From NCBI GenBank assembly GCA_016929365.1, contig JAFGIZ010000158.1:1-5408 (forward strand): a DNA stretch of 5,408 nucleotides. The letters run 5' to 3'. Origin of the DNA: Lentisphaerota bacterium. Its GTDB lineage: Bacteria; Verrucomicrobiota; Kiritimatiellia; UBA8416; JAFGIZ01. Below are positions 1 to 5,408 of this stretch, in pieces. Under the pieces are notes generated by a model. The model had not been told where the DNA came from and made no database searches. It saw only the letters and a program-made list of their open reading frames with translations. The position numbers and the translations under genes are program-made. Position 1 is the first letter of the stretch. Every line of letters begins with the position of its first letter.

Positions 1-497
1 AGCGACACGTTCTGCGTCGTAAACAACGCCGCGTCGACCTCCCGCTCCCCGCCAGCCCCCGCGGGCAGCCCTCCCACCCGGCGCGTGTCCGGGTCGAGCA
101 GATCCACGCCCGCGTCTCCCGTCTCCACCCGCCCGAGGATCGCCACCTCCGCCGCCGGGTGCCGGGCATGCGCTTCGAGATGCAGCCGGATCAGATCCCG
201 GTCCGCGACCAGGTCGTCGTCCATGGACAGGATCAGCCGCCCGCGCGCCGCGGCGATCCCCGCGTTGCGCGCCGCGCCCGACAGGGCGTGTGCACAGGAC
301 AGCGCCCGCACCCGCCCCGGATCCCGCCGCGCCGCGGCCTCGAGCACGGCCCCCGTCGCGTCCTCCGAGCCGTCGTCTACGACAATCACCTCGAACGAAG
401 CCTGATCGGCGGACTGGTCCAGGAGCGAGTCCAGGGTCCGGCGGAGCAACGCCGCGCGATTATAGGTCGGAATGACCACGCTGAGGTCAACACTCAT
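1..497 (-). CDS. Family 2 glycosyltransferase (GT-A fold), N-terminal 165 residues, cut by the left edge
   Basis: Transfers a sugar from a nucleotide-sugar donor to an acceptor, here most likely a lipid-linked glycan at the cytoplasmic face of the membrane. Translating the minus strand from the ATG at 497 gives an N-terminus MSVDLSVVIPTYNR, the classic first beta strand of GT2 enzymes. It is followed by FEVIVVDDGSEDAT (residues 35-48, nucleotide-binding Asp pair 41-42), GAARNAGIAAARG (74-86) and the metal-binding DXD-type motif SMDDD (91-95). TTQNVS (160-165) matches the region that usually precedes the acceptor site. The frame stays open to base 1, so about the C-terminal half is missing. 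The start is well placed: it lies five residues before the conserved strand and overlaps the end of the upstream oxidoreductase gene by 11 bases. The nearest purine-rich stretch (GGGAAGG on the minus strand, 510-516) is 12 bases away, so initiation probably depends on coupling to upstream translation. Family assignment is firm; donor, acceptor and linkage cannot be read. Confidence 0.93.
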   Translation of the reverse strand, partial: MSVDLSVVIPTYNRAALLRRTLDSLLDQSADQASFEVIVVDDGSEDATGAVLEAAARRDPGRVRALSCAHALSGAARNAGIAAARGRLILSMDDDLVADRDLIRLHLEAHARHPAAEVAILGRVETGDAGVDLLDPDTRRVGGLPAGAGGEREVDAALFTTQNVS

Positions 498-2619
498 CGT
501 CCGAACCGGCCTTCCCGACCAGGGCCGCGTCAATGTCGAGCGTCAACGCGCTGCCGGCAATCAAGGCGTCCAGCGAAATCGGCGCATCCTGCTCTCCTTT
601 GAGGTGGCGCGCCCACGCGCGCAGCTCCTCCAGGTGCCCCTTGCAGGGCGTTTTGTACGCTGCCGGCTTGAGCGAGCAGCCGTAGGCGCGCAGGGTCCGG
701 AAGTCTTCCAGCACCGCCGCCGCTCCGTCGCTGAACACCTCCAGCCGCTCCTTGGGCAGTCCGGTATGCCCCGCCGTGGTGTAGAGCAGCCCGGCCAGCG
801 ATCCGTCGCGGTAACGCAGCGTGACCTGAACATTCGAGCCGACCGGCACCCCGTCCAGTCTGGACCCGGCGGCCGCCGCCTGGAAAGAAACCGCGCCCTG
901 TCCGGCCAGGCAATTGAGCAGGTCGATGAAATGACACCCCTCCCCGATCCATTGGCCGCCCCCTTCCGCGCCGTGAAACCAGTGCCCCGCCGGCGGGGCG
1001 GCCGTGTTCACCCGGTAATGCAGAACGGCCGGCCCCGCCCGGCCGTCCAGCCAGGCGCGCAGGCGTTCGACCAGCGGCGAAAAGCGGCGGTTGAAGCCGA
1101 CCATGAACGGCACGCCCGTTTCCCGCAGCACCGCCGCCAGCCGATCCAACTCCTCCCGTGTCACCGCCATCGGTTTTTCCACGAACACGGCTTTGCCGGC
1201 CCGCGCCGCGCGGATCGCGAGCGACGCGTGCACATCGTGCCGCGTCGTAATGAACACGGCGTCCGTGTCGGGATCGGACAGCACCGCCTCGACATCCGTC
1301 GCGGCCCGCGCCGCGCCGAACCGCTGCGCGGCGGCACGGGCATGATCCCCCCGGCGCGCCACCACGGCATGCAGCACGTAGTCGTCCCGTAACCGGACGA
1401 GATTGGGCAAGTGGACATCCGTCGCAAACTCGCCGGGCCCGATCAAGGCGACCCGCACACGGCCCGCCGCCGAAACGCATTTGCGCGGCGTGACGGTCAA
1501 CACCCGTTCCGGCGGCGCAGCCGCAGCATAACGGATCAGCCGCAACGGCGCCAACCCCGGCGCGGCCTCATAAGCGGCCGCCGCGTTTTCGAGCGGGATC
1601 TCGCCGCCGATCAGAGGCGCCACGTCCAACCCGCCGGCCAGGTGATCGAGGTACCCTTCCATGTTGCGGTTTTCGGTCCACCGGACGTACGCCGCTGGAT
1701 AATCCAGGCCGGCTTCCTCGTACCGCGCGTCGTAACGGCCCGGCCCGTACGAGGTGGACATCAGGAAATCGAGCTCTTTGGCGTACCAGATGTCGCGCGC
1801 CAGCTCCAGACGGACATCGCCGACCGCCACGACCCGGCCCTTGCGACGGCACACGCGCGCCGCCAGCGCCACGGGCTCCGCGTCCGGCGCGGCGGCGGTC
1901 ACGATGGCCGTGTCCGCACCGCGGTCGCGCGTCAGCTGCCGCACCCGTGTTTCGGCCCCCGCGTCCCGCGGATCGAGCGCCGCGTCGAATCCCAGCGCCG
2001 CGGCCTGCGCACACCGCGCCCGGACAACGTCGAACCCGATCACGCGGCACCCCGCCCGGCGCAAGAGCAGGCCGGTCAGCTGCCCCAGTGCGCCCAGCCC
2101 GATCACGGCGGCCCATTCCCCCAGCGACACGCCGGCGCGGCGAATACCCTGCACGGCAATGGCGCCCAGCGCTGCCGTTGCCGCCGCACGCGCGTCGACG
2201 TTTGCCGGCACGGGCGCCAGCAGGAGGCGCGGAACGGCGACATACTCCGCGTGCGGCGCCCCCGCGCAGGCAACCCGGGTTCCCGCCGGGACGTCCGTTA
2301 CGCCCGCGCCCGCCTCCACCGCCTCGCCGGCCAGGCTGTAGCCGAGAGGCTCGCCCAGCTCGAGCGTCCCCCGCACCTTGGCCGCTACGGCGCGCACGCC
2401 CTCCCGCCGCAGCATGGACAGCGCCTTGCCCGCCCGGGCAGGCTGCTCGAGCAGGGCATACAGCGCCGAACCGCGTTCCGAATCCCGCACCATCGTCCGC
2501 TCGGTCCCCGGGCTGATGCACGAAAACGCCGTGCGCACGACGACCTGTCCGGGGCCCGGCCGCGGCGCCGGCACGGTCTCCACCACGATCCGTCCGTTGC
2601 GCGTAAACAGTTGTTTCAT
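487..2619 (-). CDS. Bi-domain oxidoreductase: MDR (alcohol dehydrogenase-like) half fused to Gfo/Idh/MocA half
   Basis: A 710-residue cytoplasmic protein made of two dinucleotide-binding oxidoreductases in tandem. Residues 1-365 are a medium-chain dehydrogenase/reductase: a GroES-like start, PLGYSLAGEAVEAG (91-104), a Rossmann motif VIGLGALGQ (172-180), and the block YGPGRYD...YVRWTENRNMEGYLD (291-325) that I recognise as a hallmark of the bi-domain family. A short linker leads to residues about 387-700, a Gfo/Idh/MocA protein with GPGEFA (394-399) in its Rossmann loop, the EKP motif (481-483, Lys482 the usual catalytic/cofactor lysine), GFNRRFSPL (508-516), and GEGCHFID (559-566) carrying the conserved His/Asp pair. 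Length fits the family, about 700-720 residues. The MDR half shows no four-Cys structural zinc lobe, and the usual catalytic-Cys region reads SCISPGTER. The ATG at 2619 overlaps the TGA of the upstream glycosyltransferase (ATGA). Such proteins occur in polysaccharide loci; the substrate is not established, and a nucleotide sugar or sugar-derived intermediate is inferred. Confidence 0.94.
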   Translation of the reverse strand: MKQLFTRNGRIVVETVPAPRPGPGQVVVRTAFSCISPGTERTMVRDSERGSALYALLEQPARAGKALSMLRREGVRAVAAKVRGTLELGEPLGYSLAGEAVEAGAGVTDVPAGTRVACAGAPHAEYVAVPRLLLAPVPANVDARAAATAALGAIAVQGIRRAGVSLGEWAAVIGLGALGQLTGLLLRRAGCRVIGFDVVRARCAQAAALGFDAALDPRDAGAETRVRQLTRDRGADTAIVTAAAPDAEPVALAARVCRRKGRVVAVGDVRLELARDIWYAKELDFLMSTSYGPGRYDARYEEAGLDYPAAYVRWTENRNMEGYLDHLAGGLDVAPLIGGEIPLENAAAAYEAAPGLAPLRLIRYAAAAPPERVLTVTPRKCVSAAGRVRVALIGPGEFATDVHLPNLVRLRDDYVLHAVVARRGDHARAAAQRFGAARAATDVEAVLSDPDTDAVFITTRHDVHASLAIRAARAGKAVFVEKPMAVTREELDRLAAVLRETGVPFMVGFNRRFSPLVERLRAWLDGRAGPAVLHYRVNTAAPPAGHWFHGAEGGGQWIGEGCHFIDLLNCLAGQGAVSFQAAAAGSRLDGVPVGSNVQVTLRYRDGSLAGLLYTTAGHTGLPKERLEVFSDGAAAVLEDFRTLRAYGCSLKPAAYKTPCKGHLEELRAWARHLKGEQDAPISLDALIAGSALTLDIDAALVGKAGSDDEC

Positions 2620-4004
2620 GCGGAATCCCCCCGATTGTGCCGCGTCGCTTCCCGCCTGTCTAGACCGAAGGGGCGCACCGCGAGATCGAGCGCCCGCCGC
2701 GCGTTGTGGACCCAGGTAAACCCGTCCAGCGCGCGCGCCCGGGCGGACCGGCCGAGCCGGTGCCGCAACGCCTCGTCCCGCAACAGCCGGATCAGCGCGT
2801 CCGCGAGCGCGTCCGGATCTTCCGGCGGCACCAGCAAGGCGTCCCTGCCGTCTTCCAGAATATCTTCGAGCTGACCGATGCGGCTGGCCGCGATCCCCTT
2901 GCCCATCGCCATATACTCAAACACTTTCGTGGGCGAACCGAAAAAAGCCGAGCCGTCCCCCATGTTCTGATGCGGGCTCGCCAGCACGACGCAGGCGTCC
3001 AGCAGCCCCGGCACGTCTTCGTGCGGCACCTTGCCGGTCAGCGTAACCGCCCCGGCCGTGCCGTCCGCCCGGAGGATGCGCTCCAGCTCCGGCCGCAGCG
3101 GGCCGTCCCCCATCAGCAGGAACCGCGCCTGCGGCACCGCGTCGCAGACCCGCCGCACCGCCCGGCCCAGCGTCAGAACACCGTGGTACGGCGCGAACGA
3201 ACCGATAAACCCCACGTACGGCCCGGCGCCGAGACCGTACCGCTCCCGCAGCCCCGCCGCCGCGCAGCCGGGCCGGAACACCTCCGGATTCACGCCGTTG
3301 GGGTTCACCAGGATTCGCTCGGCCGGCACCCCGTCGCGGACCAGGGTGTCCTTCAAGACCCGCGATACCACGGCAATCCGCACGGCATAGGCAAGGTTGA
3401 TCCGCTCCGTCAGCGCCAGCAGGCGCGCAAAACGCGCGCCCCCCCATTGCCGGTGCTCCCAGGCCTCCAGCGTGTTGACCTCGACAACCAGCGGAATCCG
3501 GTGCGCCACCGAGAGCAGGACCCCGATGAAACTGAAGGCGCTCGCACGGTGATACACCAGCGCCGGGCGCCGGGCGCGAATCCGTCCCCACGTGCGGAGC
3601 AGCACTTTCCAGTTATACGCCATCTGCCGGACTTCGCCCGGCCACGGAGGCAGCCAGGCTTCGGTCACCACCCGCTGTTCCGCCGCGAAATCGCGATGGC
3701 GTATCGGGCGCGTCGAAATCATCAGCAACGGCCGCGCCAACTCCCGGACCCCCCCCAGGAACCCGATGATGTGGCTGATCTCGCCGCCGACCCGGTAATC
3801 GAAAACCGCGTCCGGCAATTCGGCCCACGCGAAAACGATCTCCCCCGCGCCGGCCGTCCGGGTATCCGCCACGCGCCGCCGCCGGATCACGCCTGGCCGT
3901 TTCAGAACCGCCAGGACCAGCGCATTCCACGCCAGCAACACCCCCGCGCACGGCAGGGCCGCCAGCATGACCGGGAGGCGGCGCCACGGAATACGCCGCG
4001 TCAT
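2616..4004 (-). CDS. GT4-family (GT-B fold) glycosyltransferase with N-terminal membrane anchor
   Basis: A 462-residue retaining-type glycosyltransferase, probably adding a sugar to a membrane-bound glycan precursor on the cytoplasmic side. A basic N-terminus (MTRRIPWRR) is followed by a hydrophobic segment at about 11-34, then RRRR at 41-44, suggesting a single membrane anchor. The acceptor-side Rossmann domain includes VGGEISHIIGFLGGVREL (72-89), the glycine-rich loop of GT4 enzymes. VNPNGVNPEVFRP (233-245) marks the interdomain region. The donor domain contains YVGFIGSFAPYHGV (263-276), FLLMGDGPLRPELE (295-308) and SPTKVFEYMAMGKG (357-370), which includes the second Glu (363) of the E-X7-E motif. 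The first Glu of that motif is absent (Phe355). The end LLVPPEDPDALADAL (390-404) is typical. The ATG at 4004 overlaps the TGA of the upstream membrane gene (ATGA) and has a good ribosome binding site. The same frame is open much further upstream to 5300, but that extension has no protein-like features and lies inside the membrane gene. Sugar specificity is unknown. Confidence 0.93.
   Translation of the reverse strand: MTRRIPWRRLPVMLAALPCAGVLLAWNALVLAVLKRPGVIRRRRVADTRTAGAGEIVFAWAELPDAVFDYRVGGEISHIIGFLGGVRELARPLLMISTRPIRHRDFAAEQRVVTEAWLPPWPGEVRQMAYNWKVLLRTWGRIRARRPALVYHRASAFSFIGVLLSVAHRIPLVVEVNTLEAWEHRQWGGARFARLLALTERINLAYAVRIAVVSRVLKDTLVRDGVPAERILVNPNGVNPEVFRPGCAAAGLRERYGLGAGPYVGFIGSFAPYHGVLTLGRAVRRVCDAVPQARFLLMGDGPLRPELERILRADGTAGAVTLTGKVPHEDVPGLLDACVVLASPHQNMGDGSAFFGSPTKVFEYMAMGKGIAASRIGQLEDILEDGRDALLVPPEDPDALADALIRLLRDEALRHRLGRSARARALDGFTWVHNARRALDLAVRPFGLDRREATRHNRGDSA
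2627..2632 (-). promoter_or_regulatory. Probable Shine-Dalgarno site (G run) for the bi-domain oxidoreductase
   Basis: Minus-strand GGGGGG followed by ATT lies 7 bases upstream of the ATG at 2619. A G run of this kind can pair with the pyrimidine-rich 16S rRNA tail. It is located within the final codons of the GT4 gene (around ...HNRGDSA), so ribosomes ending there could reinitiate at the ATGA overlap. Confidence 0.6.
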
Positions 4005-5408
4005 GCCGATCTCCGTTCCGAAATCCGGCGGCGGTACCGTCCCGCCAGAACGCCCATACTCGCGAAGAAGACCGTGTTGATCGCCGCGTTCTTCACCGAC
4101 GCGAGTGTCAGGGCCGGCAACACGTACAGGAACACCATCCCCGCCATCGCCGCGGCGAATTCCCGCTCTTCCGCCGCGCCGGCGCCGCGCGCAAAGCGCA
4201 CCAGCATCCGGATGACGGACGCGATAATCAGGCTGAACGCCGCGAGCCCCCATACGCCCGTTTCGATCAGCAGCATCAGCAACGAGTTGTGCGTCGTGGG
4301 CCGCGGTTCCGCGCCGCGGTACTCGATGCGGACCGGTATGGCCTCCTGAGCCGCGCGCGAGCCGTGAAAGCCCGCGCCCAGCCACACGTAACGCGGCAGC
4401 AGGCTCACGGCCGCCTTCCACGTCGCCAGACGCACGGTGCCGGTCTCCAGGTCCGCGATGCGGTTCCGGTAGATTCGCGTGGCCCGCAGCGCCTCCCACC
4501 CCCCCGCGGTAACGAACAGGATAATCAGGGCCAGCGTCAGGTAGCGCGGCCAGACCCGGCGTACGAACAGCACGCGGCTCGCGATGCCGCCCACGAGCGC
4601 CAGAATCGTCATGCGCATCAGGGACAGGCAGACCCCCGCGCCGGATACCGCCGCCGCTCCCCATTCCAGCCAGGCGCGCGCGCGCCGGCGTCCGGGCGCG
4701 GGAATCCGCCGGAAGTCGTACAAAATCAGAAAGAACAATACGCCCAGCACAATGCCGTAGGTCGAGGTTTCCGCGAACGGACCGGTGCTGCGGGTGAACC
4801 CGGCTTCCAGAGCCGCGTCCATGTCGATCTCCCGGCGTATTTCCGTCTGGAAGAGATCCGTCCCCGTCATGAACTCGTAAAACCCCATGCCCGCCAATAC
4901 CAGCGCAACCGGTATGGCCCAGAACGCCAGCCGCCGGACCGCGCGCGCGGTGCCGAGCAACCGCGCCGCGAGCGCATAATACAGAAACGGAATCCCGCAG
5001 CTGTCCATGAAGAACAGCACGGTTTCCAGGAACGCTTCGCGGGTATAGCGCAGGAACGTCGTCACCAGCGCCACACCCGCGAACACCGCCATCCAGAAGG
5101 CGGGGCCGTAACGGCTGACGGCAGGCGGCGGATCCCAGCCGCGCCAGCGCCGCAACCCGTATCCCGCCCCCAGGCAGACCACGGCAAAGCGCGGAAACGT
5201 CACGTCCGGAATGCCTTCCGCCAGAAAATACGACACGCCCGTCAGCGGCGGCCCGATCAACACGGCCGCCATGAGGCCCGCTCCGGGCGAAGCCAGGCAC
5301 AGCACCGCGTAGCTCAGGCCGCCCGCGACAGCCAGCGTTAACGCGCCCGGCTGCAGCGCCGTCACCAGGCCGACGACGGCACCGGCCGCCGTCAGCGCGC
5401 CCGCGCCC
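4001..5408 (-). CDS. O-antigen ligase/polymerase-like polytopic membrane protein, 5' end beyond the right edge
   Basis: An inner-membrane protein that would join lipid-linked glycans at the periplasmic side, either polymerising repeat units (Wzy-like) or ligating them to an acceptor (WaaL-like). The visible 468 residues, counted from the first full codon at 5407, contain about 12-13 hydrophobic segments (for example 5-19, 22-38, 44-62, 102-119, 160-180, 216-232, 289-304, 376-402, 420-438). Family signatures are RSTGPFAETSTYG (206-218), SLMRMTILALVGG (262-274), a large polar loop at about 305-372 containing RLATWKAAVSLLP and LGAGFHG, and PTTHNSLLMLLIETG (370-384), the hallmark of the Wzy_C/O-antigen ligase domain; His373 lies in it. 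A GTG at 5365 could serve as a start, but the frame stays open to the edge and the residues upstream of it (GAGALTAAGAVVGL) read as part of a first membrane helix. The true start is therefore probably outside the window. The stop overlaps the next gene's ATG. Ligase and polymerase cannot be told apart here; the operon setting slightly favours polymerase. Confidence 0.87.
   Translation of the reverse strand, partial: GAGALTAAGAVVGLVTALQPGALTLAVAGGLSYAVLCLASPGAGLMAAVLIGPPLTGVSYFLAEGIPDVTFPRFAVVCLGAGYGLRRWRGWDPPPAVSRYGPAFWMAVFAGVALVTTFLRYTREAFLETVLFFMDSCGIPFLYYALAARLLGTARAVRRLAFWAIPVALVLAGMGFYEFMTGTDLFQTEIRREIDMDAALEAGFTRSTGPFAETSTYGIVLGVLFFLILYDFRRIPAPGRRRARAWLEWGAAAVSGAGVCLSLMRMTILALVGGIASRVLFVRRVWPRYLTLALIILFVTAGGWEALRATRIYRNRIADLETGTVRLATWKAAVSLLPRYVWLGAGFHGSRAAQEAIPVRIEYRGAEPRPTTHNSLLMLLIETGVWGLAAFSLIIASVIRMLVRFARGAGAAEEREFAAAMAGMVFLYVLPALTLASVKNAAINTVFFASMGVLAGRYRRRISERRSA
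4011..4014 (-). promoter_or_regulatory. Shine-Dalgarno site for the GT4 glycosyltransferase
   Basis: Minus-strand GGAG (within CGGAGA) lies 6 bases upstream of the ATG at 4004, a near-ideal distance. It supports this ATG as the start rather than any in-frame codon further upstream. The site sits inside the last codons of the membrane-protein gene. Confidence 0.75.

Noticed and set aside
472..1392. Plus-strand open frame of 306 codons opposite the Gfo/Idh/MocA half
   Set aside because: No domain, biased composition, and directly antisense to conserved motifs of the real gene.
1411..2874. Plus-strand open frame of 487 codons opposite the oxidoreductase
   Set aside because: Arg/Pro/Gln-rich, no recognisable domain, and fully opposite a well-supported gene. 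A shadow frame.
2706..4349. Plus-strand open frame of 547 codons opposite the GT4 and membrane-protein genes
   Set aside because: The product is rich in Arg, Pro, Gln and His with no motif; it is the usual antisense shadow of high-GC coding sequence.
4674..4685. Alternating GC tract, a possible Z-DNA or structural element
   Set aside because: It encodes Arg/Ala codons in a cytoplasmic basic loop of the membrane protein, and is as expected for this base composition.
4005..5300. An open frame continuous with the GT4 gene, which would extend it N-terminally to 894 residues
   Set aside because: The extra 432 residues are a low-complexity Gly/Arg/Ala-rich translation with no domain, and lie in another frame of a clear membrane-protein gene. 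The ATG at 4004 has a ribosome binding site and begins the recognisable protein.
4289..5341. Plus-strand open frame of 350 codons opposite the membrane protein
   Set aside because: Gln/Arg/His-rich translation without hydrophobic core or motifs; explained by GC-rich codons of the opposite strand.
1..5408. Search for CRISPR repeats, tRNA genes, inverted-repeat terminators and transposon ends
   Set aside because: No regularly spaced repeats, cloverleaf-like segment, hairpin plus T run, or terminal inverted repeats were noticed, and there is no non-coding space to hold them.

Overview
The window is a fully coding, high-GC stretch (roughly two-thirds G+C by eye) in which every credible gene is on the minus strand. 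Read from the right edge leftward, the order is: (1) a polytopic membrane protein of the O-antigen ligase/polymerase superfamily, whose 5' end lies beyond the right edge; (2) a GT4-type glycosyltransferase with an N-terminal hydrophobic anchor; (3) a bi-domain oxidoreductase that fuses an alcohol-dehydrogenase-like (MDR) half to a Gfo/Idh/MocA half; (4) a GT2 (GT-A fold) glycosyltransferase cut by the left edge. Each gene overlaps the next: two ATGA overlaps of 4 bases and one overlap of 11 bases. This is one tightly packed operon with no internal intergenic space.

The content is that of a surface polysaccharide locus (O-antigen, capsule or exopolysaccharide). The two glycosyltransferases probably add sugars to a lipid-linked repeat unit at the cytoplasmic face. 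The membrane protein would polymerise the repeat units or ligate the glycan on the far side of the membrane. The bi-domain oxidoreductase belongs to a recognisable family found in such loci; its substrate is unknown, and a nucleotide sugar or sugar-derived intermediate is the natural guess. No flippase, chain-length regulator, initiating transferase or nucleotide-sugar synthesis gene is visible, so the window is an internal slice of a larger cluster.

The host is a bacterium, most likely Gram-negative given the O-antigen-ligase-type protein. Codon use is strongly GC-biased and uniform across the four genes, with no sign of a recent insertion. The phylum cannot be fixed from the sequence alone.

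No tRNA, rRNA, CRISPR array, insertion sequence, promoter or terminator was seen. There is no non-coding stretch at all, because the four genes cover the window from edge to edge. I see no evidence for a wholly new system. The most interesting item is the two-headed oxidoreductase, whose MDR half appears to lack zinc ligands and the usual catalytic cysteine.
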